A stretch of 64,000 nucleotides of DNA from Bretschneidera sinensis (taxonomy: Eukaryota; Streptophyta; Magnoliopsida; Brassicales; Akaniaceae), in the NCBI GenBank assembly GCA_023935145.1, contig CM043700.1:22581501-22645500 (forward strand), written 5' to 3'. This document shows, piece after piece, positions 44,128-55,330 of this stretch (within the stretch, counting starts at the first letter, position 1; each line of letters begins with the position of its first letter). Made by a program: the position numbers and the translations under genes. The notes under the pieces were generated by a model. That model was not told the DNA's origin, made no database searches, and saw only the letters and a list, made by a program, of their open reading frames with translations.

Positions 44128-45718
44128 TTGTATCCTTTGGCAAAATTCGTCTTTTTTGAGAAATTCTCACCCTCATATAGGACCTTTCTAGTCAGTCTAA
44201 ACTCTATTCATATTCATGATACTTTATCTGAGGCATTATCTAATGAGAATTGGAGAAATGCCATGAGTGAAGAAATGCAGGCACTAGAAAAGAACCGGAC
44301 ATGGGAAATAGTTGACTTACCATCTGGAAAGAAGGTTGTGGGCTGCAAATGGGTGTTTACAGTAAAATACAAGTCATATGGCTCTCTTGAAAGATATAAA
44401 GCCAGACTCGTGGCGAAAGGATACACGCAGACCTATGGTGTGGACTATCAAGAGGCATTTGCTCCAGTAGCTAAGATGAATGCGGTGAGAGTTTTGTTGT
44501 CACTAGCTGCTAATTTCAACTGGCATTTGGAGCAATTTGACATAAAAAATGTCTTTCTTCACGGCAAATTAGGAGAGGAGATATACATGGACATTCCTCT
44601 AGGATATGAGCAGCAACTGAGGGGCAACAAAGTCTGCAAGCTAAGGAAGGCGCTCTACAGCCTAAAACAATCTCCACGAGCTTAGTTCGGAAGATTCACA
44701 AAAGTGATGCTAGCCATCGGATACAAGCAAAGTCAGTGAGATCATACACTCTTCATAAAATGCTCGGATGCAGGGGGAGTAACGACCCTTTTGGTGTACG
44801 TCGATGACATAATAGTCAGAGGAAACAATGAGAAGGAGAAGAAAGCTCTACGAAGATGTCTTGTCAGTGAATTTGAGATAAAAGAACTTGGGAGGTTGAA
44901 ATACTTTCTAGGAATTGAAGTAGCTCATTCTAGAGAAAGAATCTTTATCTCACAACAGAAATATGTGACTGATCTCCTTAAGGAAACAGGAAAGTCGGCA
45001 TGTAAACCAATTTCCACACCGATTGAACAAAATCATAGACTTTGAGAAGCAAAAGATGATCTAGCCGTGGACAAAGAGAGGTACCAGAGACTGGTTGGGA
45101 AGCTAAAATACCTTGCCCACACAAGGCCAAACATTGCTTATGCCGTGAGTGTTGTCAGCCAATTTATGCATAGCCCGAGAGAAGTTCATCTACAAGCTGT
45201 CCATTGCATACTACATTACCTAAAGGCTAATCCAGGACAAGAGATTCTATTTAGAAGAAACACGGGGTTAGTCCTTGAGGCGTATACAGATGCTGACTAT
45301 GCAGGTTCACCGGTTGATAGAAGATCCACGACAGGCTATTGCACTTTCCTAGGAGGCAATCTTGTAACATGGAGGAGTAAGAAGCAGAATGTAGTGGCAA
45401 GATCAAGTGCTGAAGCAGAATGTAGTGGAAAGATCAAGTGCTGAAGCAGAGTTTAGGGCGATGGCGCAAGGAATTTGTGAATTACTGTGGCTCAAAATGA
45501 TTCTGGAAGACTTAAAGATTAAGTGGGATGGACCTATGAGGCTATTTTGTGACAACAAGTCGGCTATCAACATAGCTCATAATCTCGTTAAGCATGACTG
45601 GACAAAGATTCTTGAGGTAGATAGATATTTCATAAAAGAGAAGCTGGACAGTGGATTAATCTGCACACCGTATGTCCCAACAAACAATCAACTTACTTAC
45701 AAAAGGACTGAACAGTGA
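44128..45718 (+). pseudogene. Copia RT-RNase H, frameshifted
   Basis: The RT region starts near YPLAKFVFFEKFSPSYRTFL and keeps the catalytic YVDD (44793-44804, in LLVYVDDIIVRG). In-frame stops lie at 44683-44685 (SPRA-stop-FGRF, from TGG) and near 44739. A stop at 45043 interrupts the connection region, and a 31-bp tandem duplication (45382-45443) shifts RNase H. The last frame ends at TGA 45716-45718 before the LADXLTK region is complete. Non-functional. Confidence 0.88.
45382..45443 (+). repeat. 31-bp tandem duplication in Copia RNase H
   Basis: AAGCAGAATGTAGTGGCAAG and onward occurs twice (45382-45412 and 45413-45443, one mismatch). Because 31 is not a multiple of three it breaks the frame. 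Confidence 0.9.
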
Positions 45719-45783
45719 AGCATTCCAACGACTTATATGCAGGCTGAGAATGAAGGATGCATATTCACCAGCTTGAGGGGGAA

Positions 45784-45982
45784 TGTTGAGAGTCCTAATT
45801 AAGTTTATGTTGAGAGTCCTAATTAGGTTTCCTATTATGTGTCATAGTAGGTTTCCTAAATCTTATCTAGTTATGTCTCTTAGTTCTATTAGGTTTGATA
45901 CTCATAAGTCTATATATATGATTGTTGAATTGTATTCAGAAAATCAATAATATATAATTCTTTTCAATTCCTTTTGTTAACA
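45784..45982 (+). repeat. Short 3' LTR of the degenerate Copia element
   Basis: Starts TGTTGAGAGTCCTAATTA right after the purine tract and ends TTGTTAACA. The first 17 bases recur 24 bases later (45808), and a TATA-like CTATATATATG lies near 45910. About 199 bp. Confidence 0.75.
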
Positions 45983-46142
45983 ATGTTCATACATCAAAAG
46001 TGGTTTTTTTTCAATTTGAACCTCTTGGAACAACTACGATGATTTTTTTCCTCTGCTTGTCTAAAGTGCATGCGAAATGTTTTTGAGTTCTTGAGTAGTT
46101 GAATGCAACCATTCATTTATATATTGTTTTATTCTTTGTAAT

Positions 46143-46215
46143 TGTTTTCTTTGTATGCAGTATCACTTCAAGGTGGAGGATGGGATTGTACATGTTTATG
46201 CAAGTGAGAACTGTA
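46143..46215 (+). pseudogene. Exon-like fragment of an unrecognised gene (copy 1)
   Basis: Between TTGTATGCAG and GTAAGTAC lies a short exon-like piece encoding YHFKVEDGIVHVYASEN. A diverged copy with the same splice signals is at 57490-57550 (HNFKMKNGVVHVYASDN). I do not recognise the protein. Confidence 0.45.
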
Positions 46216-46324
46216 AGTACTACTGTGTAAATATTGCAGTGACAGTAGTCACTCGATTGTTTTATAATCTATTGCTAAGAAATGAGACAACAAGTTAATT
46301 CACTAGGCCTGTAAACGACATAAA

Positions 46325-47040
46325 AATTACATGAAGTTCCTGTTCCGTTGATCCGTAGTTGTCTGTTTAGCTAAGTTGCTCTATATGCAACAAATACAAC
46401 AAATATGAAGTTTCTCTCCACTTCATTATGTAGCTTTATTTCGTTTCCTTTATTCATTTTGAATGTAATTGGTTTTGTGATCTGTGAGAGTTTCTACTGT
46501 TGCTCTGTTGGCTTTGGTGGGGTGCCCTTTAGTTGATGATATTGGATTGCAGTTTCTTTCCAGATTGATGGAGGAAATGAGGCGGCACGTGGGGAAGTTG
46601 GGTTTCTTATATGAATCAAAGTTCTTACATGGTCACAGTCTAATCTATCAGTCTATTTATCTGTAATCTATATTTATTCATCTATTTATCTATTTATCTA
46701 TAATCTATATCTATAAGCCACTTAAAACTGAATCCTTTCGGTAGTTTTGCTGTGGTTGATCTCTTATCTGAATAATACCTGTGATTTTTTTCTTTTCTAT
46801 ACTTTTCCTCTTATTACTTTCTGCTATGCTTCTCTGCTTCCAGACAGCTTCATTTCTGCCCAACAGGTATGGCCTTTTTTCTTTGCTTTTGCTCTTCTTT
46901 CTTTCTGCTACGCTTCTCTGCTTCCAGTGCATGTATTTCCTCTTCTTCTTCTTCCTTTCTTTTTGCTTTTTTGTTGAAATTTGGGCCTCCTTGCATTTTG
47001 GCTTTCCCGTTGATTTTTCGAATCGTTGCAGAGTTATGGG
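46325..47040 (+). repeat. Inverted repeat, right arm
   Basis: Counterpart of 42390-43046 in the opposite orientation, enclosing the Copia fragment in a loop of about 3.3 kb. It begins with NYMKFLFR-stop, a trace of the CSLD C-terminus (YMKFQFP), which confirms shared origin. The similarity runs through the stretch near 46730-46860 (GTTGATCTCTTATCTGAATA). Confidence 0.8.
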
Positions 47041-47089
47041 GGTATGTACGGGAATTTGAGAAGAAAAGGACTTAATTCAGGCATTTAGT

Positions 47090-48540
47090 AAAGGTTCTTG
47101 ATGGAAATATCTCTGGACCAATCAGGATTACTTTGATCTATATCTTTATGAATTTGGAAGTTTAGGATGGAATCATTCTCTGCAAACTCTTTTGCTACAT
47201 TATAGTGTATACTGCATTGCTTTAGCCATTCAGAAGTGTTCCAATTATCATCTAGCATTTTGGGAATCAATTTTCATGCCAACCAAAGAGCCATAATGTG
47301 AAAATTGTGATACATTATTTTTAATCAATGGAATTGTTATCATTTCTTTAGCCATTCAGAAGTCTCTCCTTTTTTTGGGTTTAAATCTGCTTTAGATTTC
47401 GAGATTGTCACTTCTGTAAATCCTCTCTATCTCTGTATCTCTACCTTTTCTCTCTTAAAAAATTAAGAATGGGAAACAAAATTGAATTCTCCTACTAATT
47501 TTAAGTTGATATTGGATTCGAACGCGTAGAAGTTTGCATCTATCTTTATATGAAGCAAGTTTATTTGTTTTTGATTTTGTAATTGGGGTGTGACTAATGC
47601 TCTTTTCTTGGTTTTATCCCTCTTTTTTCTTCAACAACTCTCTGCTGGAAAAAGAAAACATTTTGGGTTCTGGTTGATAGGAAAATGCTGGAAAGAGGGA
47701 AAAGGAAACTTTTTTCCTAGTTTTTGACAATGGAAGATTGTGGTTTCCACTTGCCATCAATTAGAGAACAAATGTATGACAGGTTTTTGAGATGGCTAAT
47801 TGTTTGGAACTTCATGTCTTACGATTTTTTTAGTGGTGAGGATCTTGATATAGTTAAAGATGTTTGAGAATTCACAAATTTAGCTCTTTGGTATACCAGC
47901 TGGAGCCTGTGAAAGAATCCATTGAATGATATTTGTTTTAGATTGGAAGTCATCCTATATATGTTATATTCATGCCTATTTAAAATGCTAATCTCCTGTT
48001 TTCTTTCCTTTTTTTATCGTAAATCTTTAAAACTCTTACTGTCTCTTTCTCTTCTCTGTTTGCATATCTTAACCGATAATGTTCTTAACAAAACAAGTAA
48101 TACATTTATTTGAATAATCTCTCTATTATGAACTGTTTTTATGAAGTTTGGGGGTGTGCTTTTTTTGTGTGCATATTTTAACTGTTGATTTTTTGTTTGA
48201 AACTGGCCTGTTTTATCTTAAATTTGTTTATTTGAAATTGGCATGAACGTTTTTTTTTTTTTTTTGGGCATAGTCATTATAGATTTGATTGTTTTGTATC
48301 TTTTTGGTGGTTTTTGGGTTGTCTTTGGATGTTTAATAAGTGATCTTGAAAATGTTTCTGTTGTTCTTTAGGCAGAGCAGGAAGCGATTTTGTTCCAATT
48401 TTATGTTGCGGGAGAAGATAACCAGGATTTTGAGCCCCTAGATACAACCTTATATCAGTCAAATGTTTGATAAAATTCCAACTCTACCGCATGGGAAGTT
48501 CCTGTTGTTATATCTAATTGGGTAAAAAATTTCATCCTCT
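47090..48540. repeat. Diverged repeat block B with exon-like pieces
   Basis: 47096-47740 parallels repeat blocks at 36841-37500 and 56244-56960. Further right, 48110-48540 parallels 59270-59660. A piece after TTCTTTAG at 48372 encodes AEQEAILFQFYVAGEDNQDF, then EPLDTTLYQSNV and a stop. The copy at 59490 encodes AEEDAILFQYYAVGEDN. The conserved reading suggests real coding ancestry, gene unknown. Confidence 0.55.
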
Positions 48541-48745
48541 AAGTCATTCTCACTCTTATTCTTCTTCTCTGTGCATCCATTGTTTGCTATTCTTTAATAT
48601 CTTACGCAGTCGAGTTTTATTCCTTAAATTAAAACTCAAATTTACTGCCACTAGATACATTTTGCCTGTTCATTTATCCTGTTTTCAATCAAATTTTTTG
48701 GGGTCTCAAAGTAACTAGGCAAAGGAAAGGAAAGAACACGCAGAG

Positions 48746-48875
48746 AAAATGAAAGGTTGAGGCAACAAAATCATGGATAACTTTTATAATGGAAAATGAA
48801 AGGTTGAGGAAACAAAACCATGGACAAATTTTATAATAGAAAATGAAAGGTTGAGGCAACAAAATCATGGACTAA
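48746..48875 (+). repeat. 47-bp tandem repeat, nearly three copies
   Basis: Units starting AAAATGAAAGGTTGAGG at 48746, 48793 and 48840, each containing AACAAAA(T/C)CATGGA. AT-rich spacers TTTTATAAT separate them. Non-coding. Confidence 0.85.
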
Positions 48876-49600
48876 TTGCTTCGACTATATCGAACACGTC
48901 TATATAATGAATAACAAGGTTACGGGATTAAGCAAATTTAAATTTTGGGTTGTAGTAAATTTGCAGCTCACTGGTCTTTGAATAACAAGGTTAGTTTTTC
49001 CTACTTCCTTGGATTTGGTGCGTACTATATTCATTTGGGAAATAATACACTTGTACTGAAGATTGTCTTTTTTTTCTCTTTTCATGTATGATTTTTGACT
49101 CATCGGATGATAACAACCTGTGCAATTTGGTAAGAAAATATCAGCATAATTTTCACTAAATTAATATTTTAGTTAAAAACTAATTTGTTTCATTCAAAAT
49201 AAATTTTCTATCTGATGATATCTTGCATGTTGAAGGTTATTTTGGCGAACTTCATGTGAAAACACTTTCTACTTCAATTTTTTTTTTGTAACGGCTTTCC
49301 ATCATTAAAATAACTGTGCTTTTTGTTGTTTCAACAACCATGTTATTTCCTTTCAGCTTTCTGTCCATTTTCCCTCTCTTTTGACATCCAAATACAGTGC
49401 TCAAAGGCATTCTCTGATCTCCTTTGGTAAATACTGGATGGTTGATTACTTGATTTCATAATCTGTGCATTATTTCGATTATTAAAAACTATTTTTTACA
49501 TTTTTTGGTAGTTATATTATTCTAAATGTCTCAGTTCTATAAAAAAAAAATTCAGAATTTGATTGTGATTTAAGAGTGATAATCAGGCTTGAGGTGGTTT
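48876..49600. other. Non-coding, nothing recognised
   Basis: AT-rich sequence with T-runs (49270, 49490). No supported frame, repeat end or RNA gene was found. Confidence 0.5.
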
Positions 49601-49779
49601 CACTATGCTTAATTGCATTCTAATCACTTGAATAACAGTTGTATATGTGTGTGTGTGATCAGGTAGCGTAATACTTACAACTTTTCATTAGTTTGACAAT
49701 GATCAATGGGTGTTAAGCACTTTATGAAATGCTATGTCGGTTTTCAAGTCACCTTCTGTCATTTCTAAATCTTATACTC

Positions 49780-50274
49780 AAAAGGTTAATCTTTCCTTTG
49801 GCATGGTAATCCTAACTCTAAAAGCACTACCCTGATTAGTTGGTCCACGGTTGTGCAAAGGAAAGAAAATGGGGCTTATATGTTGGAGATCTTTCCTCTG
49901 TTAATAAAGCTTTGCTTCTGCAATTTCTTTGCCATCTGTGCGTGCAACCTAATAGTCTATCATTCTCTAGGCACAGGTGTTGAAATCTAAGTATTTAAAT
50001 AATGCTGGTTTCTTTTTGGCTTCTAAGCCCCAACTCCTCTAACATCTAGATCAATCTCTATAATTTGTTTGCTGCTTTTAAATCTTTGTTAAGATTGTCT
50101 ATTGGAGATGAGACATCTGTTGATTTGTGGTTCTAATTCTTAATGTTTTAATTCATCCCTTACTGATATTTTACAGAATCTTATACCACTTAACCTGCTG
50201 CTCATTAAAGTTTATGATGTTATTGATTCTTATACTAAGCATTTGGATTTAGCTTCTGTTTCTCATGTTGTCCC
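49780..50274 (+). mobile_element. LINE remnant (RT 3' region), left of the nested Copia
   Basis: Broken frames around 49800-49950 read ISWSTVVQRKENG then GLYVGDLSSVNKALLLQFL, resembling the WxxVCxPKxxGGLGxxxLxxxNxALL motif downstream of the RT domain in plant LINEs. The stretch ends at the GTCCC that duplicates across the Copia insertion and continues at 55331. Decay is heavy. Confidence 0.6.
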
Positions 50275-50572
50275 TGTTAGAATTTAAGAGAGTAAAGAGA
50301 TGTGAGAAATGAAGAGAGTAAAGAGATTGTACAAATGCTTACTTGAGTTTTTATTATTGAGAATACAATTAAGAGTATATATAGGTTGTTAAAGGAAAAA
50401 GACATTCCTTAAAACAAGGAAGGAAACATTTCCTAAAGCCTTAAAACAAGGAATGAAACATGGCCTAAAGTAAGCCTTAAAACAAGGATGAATATATGGC
50501 AAGTGTGGGTGAAGTGGAATAGTTAGTGACCCTAATTTAAGGAAAGAATATGGACTTTGCCATCCATTGACA
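50275..50572 (-). repeat. Copia 3' LTR (298 bp)
   Basis: Contains an internal partial duplication (AAAACAAGGA... twice) missing from the other LTR and a TATA-like TATATATAG on the element strand. Confidence 0.95.
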
Positions 50573-50579
50573 GCCCCCC

Positions 50580-52238
50580 TCAAATTGATGCAAGTTGATC
50601 AATAAGCATCAATTTGCTACTTAAGAAGCAACGTCGATGGCGAGTGAGCGCTATGGTGAAGATATCAGCAATTTGTAGTTCAGTGGAAACATGTGGAAGA
50701 GTGATAACCCATGCTTCAAATGCTTCACGGATAGAGTGACAGTCAACTTCAATATGCTTCGTGCGCTCATGATAGACAGGATTGGCCATGATCTGAATAG
50801 CACTTGTATTATCTGCATATAGAGGTGTAGGATCAGTTTCAGAAAAATCTAGCTCAGCAAGCAAACCTCGAAGCCAAATAATTTCGAAACAAGCAAGAGA
50901 CATCGCCCGATACTCAGATTCTGTAGATGACTTAGAAACTCGGTCTTGCTTCTTACTCTTCCATGAGATCAATGTATCACCTAAGAACACACACCAATCA
51001 GTAATGGAGCGACGTGTATCAGCACAACCAGCCCAATCAGCGTCGCTATAAGCAGTAAGTCGAAGAGAATTGCCTGCAGGAAAGAATAAGCCACGGGCAG
51101 AAGTGCCCTGAACATAGCGTATGATCCTATGGACAGCAACCAAATGAAGGTGACGAGGGGTCTCAAGAAACTGGCTGACTTGTTGTACTGCAAAGAAAAT
51201 GTCTGGTCTAGTAATGGTGAGGTAGACAAGACTGCCCACCAACTTTCGGTATAAACTAGGATCAACAAGTAAATCACCCTCCTCTTTGCGAAGCTTGACA
51301 TTCAATTCCACGGGACTATCAACAGAAGTGGCCTCCTGTGGGCCAGCTGTAGCCACCAGGTCACTAGCATACTTATGTTGATTGAGTGAAATACCCGACG
51401 GACGACGATGCACCTCAAGACCTAGAAAATATGTAAGAGACCCAAGATCTTTCATATGAAATGATTCAGAGAGATGGGTCTTGAGCTGGCCAAGTAAAAC
51501 AAAATCGGAACCAGTAATCACAATATCATCAACATAAACTAAAAGAACAACAATACCCATGTCTGATTTTCGAAGAAACAAAGAAGTGTCATACTTGCTC
51601 TGCTTGAATGAGAATTGTAATAAATTAGTTCGAAATTTATCAAACCAGGCCCTTGGAGCTTGTTTGAGACCATAAAGGGAGCGACGAAGCTTATACACAT
51701 GTGAGTTTGGAGAAGGAAACAATCCCGGGGGTGGCTTCATATAAATACACTCTTTAAGATCCCCATGAAGAAAAGTATTCTTGACATCCATCTGATGTAG
51801 TGGCCAATCATTGGAAGCAGCAAGAGCTAGAATCGTACGAACACTGGTCATCTTAGCCACAAGAGCAAAGGTTTCTTCATAATTAACACCATATTCCTGA
51901 TTATTTCCAAGTGCAACAAGCCGAGCTTTATAAAGATCCAAACTTCCATCAGATCGAACCTTGACGGAGTAAACCCATTTGCAACCCAGGAGGACTATAG
52001 TGGAAGGACAAGGTGCAATGTCCCAGGTGTGATTGGCCTCTAAAGCAGCAATTTCTTCCTGCATAGCTTGTCGCCAACAATCATGCTTGACAGCATGTGA
52101 GTAGCATGTGGGAATATCAAAATTGGACAATGCAGCAGTAAGAGCAAAAGCAAACCACCCATACCTATCCAGAGGTAAAGATATTCGAGAAGAGTGACGT
52201 ACCAAGTGTTCTGAAGGTGCTGCAATTGATTGGAGCAT
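50580..52238 (-). CDS. Copia RT-RNase H, 552-codon open frame
   Basis: One open frame from MLQSIAAPSEHLVRHSSRIS to the RNase H end. It includes HDCWRQAMQEEIAALEANHT, WVYSVKVRSDG, the aspartate-bearing DWPLHQMDVKNTFLHG, YGLKQAPRAWFDK, active-site VLLVYVDDIVITGS and RNase H motifs SDADWAGCADTRRSITDWC, KSSTESEYRAMS and ADNTSAIQI. It stays open despite lesions in gag, protease and integrase, so the element is not very old. Some substitutions at normally conserved places (EETFALVAKM, where FAPVAKM is usual) hint at decay. It terminates next to the polypurine tract. Confidence 0.9.
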   Translation of the reverse strand: MLQSIAAPSEHLVRHSSRISLPLDRYGWFAFALTAALSNFDIPTCYSHAVKHDCWRQAMQEEIAALEANHTWDIAPCPSTIVLLGCKWVYSVKVRSDGSLDLYKARLVALGNNQEYGVNYEETFALVAKMTSVRTILALAASNDWPLHQMDVKNTFLHGDLKECIYMKPPPGLFPSPNSHVYKLRRSLYGLKQAPRAWFDKFRTNLLQFSFKQSKYDTSLFLRKSDMGIVVLLVYVDDIVITGSDFVLLGQLKTHLSESFHMKDLGSLTYFLGLEVHRRPSGISLNQHKYASDLVATAGPQEATSVDSPVELNVKLRKEEGDLLVDPSLYRKLVGSLVYLTITRPDIFFAVQQVSQFLETPRHLHLVAVHRIIRYVQGTSARGLFFPAGNSLRLTAYSDADWAGCADTRRSITDWCVFLGDTLISWKSKKQDRVSKSSTESEYRAMSLACFEIIWLRGLLAELDFSETDPTPLYADNTSAIQIMANPVYHERTKHIEVDCHSIREAFEAWVITLPHVSTELQIADIFTIALTRHRRCFLSSKLMLIDQLASI

Positions 52239-52274
52239 GGTAGGATCAGATATCGGTTGAGCCCTCGGAAGAGA

Positions 52275-53718
52275 CTATGGGCGGGAGCGTCTCGAATACA
52301 CAATGCCTGGTTTAAAGCGAGAGCTGACTTGATGAAGATCTGAAAATTGTTGCTCAAATGAGGGGAGGACCACAGTAGAAGAGGAGGGCTCAGAGGACAC
52401 AAGAAAGAAATGTTGATTTTCAAAGAAAATAACATTTCTAGAAATGCGTGTACGATGTAAGGTAGGATCATAGCAAACAAATCCCTTTTGACACACATTA
52501 TATCCCAAGAATGCACATCTAACAGATTGAGCAGATAATTTATATCGCTCATGGGGAGGTAAATGGACAAAACATACACAACCAAAGATACGAAGATTAT
52601 CATAACTAAGTTGTTTAGCAAACAAGCGGAAATAGGGAGACTCTATGTGTAAGATTTGGGAAGGTAAACGATTAATCAAGTGAGTAGTAGTTTTCAAAGC
52701 CTCGACCCAGAACATGGATGGAACAAATGATTCTAACAAGAGAGTACGTACCACATCAAGAAGATGAGGATTTTTGCGTTCGGTTACTCCATTCTGTTGG
52801 GGAGTAGCAGGACATGAACATTGATGAATAATACCTTTAGAAGCCAAGAATTCCTGAAACTCAGTAGACAAATATTCACCACCAGAATCTGTGCGTAATG
52901 TCTTAATAGTCGCAGAAAATTGATTGTCAACATACGCTAAAAAATTAGTGAAAGTACGAAAAACCTCAGATTTAGAACGAAGAAAATAAACCCAAGTGTT
53001 AATGAAAGTCAAATATTATTTAAATTTTTCATGTGAACTAATGGGGGAAGGTCCTCAAACATCACTATGGATAAGATCAAAGCAGTGAGAAGCTGTGCTA
53101 GCATGTAAAGGAAAGGGAAGAAGTTTGCTTTTACCAAGTTTGCAAGAATCACACTTAAGAGATAAAGAAGAACGTTCTTCATTATCAAGAAAACCAGAGT
53201 GCAATACATGAGATAAGATCCGAGTATTGGGATGGCCTAAACGACGATGCCACACCATACTCAGATTTGGAACATTATTGCAAGCAAGAGACTTAATAGA
53301 TGAAACTGGAGAAATTGCTGGGACAGAAAAATAGTGGAAACAAGCGCTCCACTTTAGGTCCCTTCGCGATCAGCTCTCCCGTTACCTGGTCATGTACAAC
53401 ACAACCATCACCAGAAAAGTTAACAACACAATTGTTATCAACTAATTGACCAACAGAAATAAGATTCGTGGAAAGTTGAGGAGCAAGAAACACATCAGTG
53501 AATTTAGAAGAGGCTTCTCCGACAGCAGCGATTGGTAACGAACTACCATTGGCAGTCTGAATGGCAAATGGACCAACATAGGGTCGAACATGACACAGAG
53601 CGGTGGGAGTATTCGTCATGTGATTAGAGGCCCCCGAGTCTACGTACCAGAGTTTGGTAGAATTTTTACCTTGAAACCCCATTGCAGATAATGCTGAAAT
53701 TAGCATCTGTTGCACCAT
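52275..53718 (-). pseudogene. Copia protease and integrase, broken
   Basis: 53718-53293 encodes the aspartic protease with LWYVDSGASNHMT as active site and STNLISVGQLVDNN. 53258-53055 carries the integrase zinc-binding region (MVWHRRLGHPNTRILSHVLH, then CDSCKLGKSK). A TGA/frame change near 53055 and a stop near 53010 break it before the catalytic core (53012-52275: TDSGGEYLSTEFQEFLASKG and PATPQQNGVTERKNPHLLD). A stop separates it from RT near 52275. Confidence 0.88.
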
Positions 53719-53884
53719 TTCTGGTGTGCAGTAATTCGCTGCAGGAGGTGCCAGAACTGGGGAGGCGCCGGAAGAAAAGCCAGGAGCTGCGGAGGGTACA
53801 ATAACGGAAGTCTGAAATGCTTGAGCCTGATGATTCTGTGGGCGGAGACGACATTCTTTGATGATGTGACCCTTCTTCTTACAA

Positions 53885-54654
53885 TAAGATCAGTATTTCT
53901 TGAGACAATTGGCAGCAATATGCCCATATTCCTTACAGTAAAAACATTGCAAGTTTTTAGAATGCATAGGCGGTCCGCGTCCTTGGGCAGCATAAGCAAC
54001 AGTTCCTGGACTACCATAAGATTGCTCCAGAGTGGCTTGAGTACTAAGACGTTGTTCTTCACGAAGTAACTCACCAAAACAAACATCAAGAGAAGGAACA
54101 GGAGATCTATTCAGCAGAGAGGAGCGAATAGATTCATATTCCAGGCGTAGTTTCATAAGAAATTGATCACGCCATCTAGTCTCGTGGAGTTGCTGAATAG
54201 TTGAAAGAGTGGCAACAGGAATAGACGCTGTAACAAGATCAATATAGTCTGTCCAAAGAATCAGAAAGGCCGAGTAATAGTCTTAGATGAAAAGACTGCC
54301 ATGTTGAAAGGTGGCAATTGCATGCTCTAACTGAAAGCGATGAGCACCATTATCTTGATGATAAACCTTCTTCAGATAAGTCCACATGGATTGAGCAGAG
54401 CGATGAGTACGCAAGTTGGTGACAATATGTGGCTCTACCGAACTAAGAAGCCAAGACATGATCCGAGCATCAAGCACAGTCCAAGAAGGAGAAGACCCGA
54501 CATCCTTCGATTGGTCTGTATTGGATGTTTATGCGACATATGTGCCATCGATATGGCCCCAAAGTTCTTTTCCCTTAAGGAAAATTTCAAATTGAAAGGC
54601 CCATGTAGAGTAATTTTTGCCCGTAAATTTGAGACACACAGGTGCAGAGTCCAT
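53885..54654 (-). pseudogene. Copia gag with zinc knuckle, broken
   Basis: Starts MDSAPVCLKFTGKNYSTWAF at 54654, a typical gag opening. A TAA follows GTYVA at about 54533. The UBN2-like part continues as LDARIMSWLLSSVEPHIVTN and SAQSMWTYLKKVYHQDN (54477-54283), is broken again near 54280, and resumes in 54156-53890 (LRLEYESIRSSLLNRSPVPS) with zinc knuckle CFYCKEYGHIAANC, then a TGA at about 53890. A second knuckle-like YCKKKGHIIKEC follows. Three stops show the copy is dead. Confidence 0.88.
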
Positions 54655-55059
54655 TACAAATAAGTGCAACCCGAGACAAAGCAAAAAATTTCAAAATAAA
54701 TAAAGGAACCAAAATCAAGGGAGAGAAGAATCTGCTGCCGAAAAAATCAAAGAAGCCAAAAAAATAGCCCGACCAAAAAAATGCCGAAACCACCCAAAGC
54801 AGAAAAAAAACACCGAGAAATCTGAGACCCAAAGCCACAAAACACCTCTATAAAAACAGAGGATGTCGTGAATGCCGAAACTGCTCAAACCAAAAAATAG
54901 GAGGTGTCGACAACACCAACCCAGAAAGAGAAGACTGAAAAACAACAAAAAAAAAACTTTCACGTCAGGTTCATCGAGAATAACACAGAACACGCCGAAA
55001 CACGAAACCGAGAAAAATTACAAGCGAGAGAAGAACCTAAGCAACCGGCTCTGATACCA

Positions 55060-55325
55060 TGTTAGAATTTAAGAGAGTAAAGAGATGTGAGAAATGAAGA
55101 GAGTAAAGAGGTTGTACAAATGCTTACTTGAGTTCTTATTATTGAGAATACAATTAAGAGTATATATAGGTTGTTAAAGGAAAAAGACATTCCTTAAAAC
55201 AAGGAAGAAAACATGGTCTAAAGTAAACCTTAAAACAATGATGAATATATGGCAAGTGTGGGTGAAGTGGAATAGTTAGTGACCCTAATTTAAGGAAAGA
55301 ATATGGACTTTGCCATCCATTGACA
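55060..55325 (-). repeat. Copia 5' LTR (266 bp)
   Basis: Abuts the primer binding site at 55047-55059 (plus-strand GGCTCTGATACCA). Confidence 0.95.
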
Positions 55326-55330
55326 GTCCC

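Larger units (their letters stand above)
43171..45982 (+). mobile_element. Degenerate Copia element, 5' truncated
   Basis: Integrase sequence begins near 43190 (FYLIHSDIWGPSTVPNVSHS) and continues with IKRFRLDNARDYFNKVLSPY and DTPQQNGVAERKNGHLL to 43694. RT (44128-44685, 44791-45045) contains NENWRNAMSEEMQALEKNRT, WVFTVKYKSYG and VYVDD. RNase H (45067-45718) contains DADYAGSPVDRRSTTGYC and CDNKSAINIAHN. Stops or shifts lie at about 43260, 43690, 43977, 44060, 44684, 44740, 45043 and 45420. A purine tract CTTGAGGGGGAA precedes a short 3' LTR, 45784-45982. No 5' LTR or gag is seen: the left end abuts the CSLD C-terminus. Confidence 0.9.
50275..55325 (-). mobile_element. Complete Copia element with both LTRs
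   Basis: A 5051-bp minus-strand element. LTRs at 50275-50572 and 55060-55325 start TGTTAGAATTTAAG and end CATTGACA. The flanks are GTCCC at 50270-50274 and 55326-55330, a perfect target-site duplication. The primer site (TGGTATCAGAGCC on the minus strand) directly abuts the right LTR, and a polypurine tract TTTGAGGGGGGC abuts the left. Domain order in element sense is gag (from 54654), zinc knuckle, protease, integrase, RT, RNase H (to 50580), the Copia order. The left LTR has an extra 32 bp and several substitutions relative to the right. Interior stops make it non-autonomous. It interrupts a LINE remnant. Confidence 0.96.
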
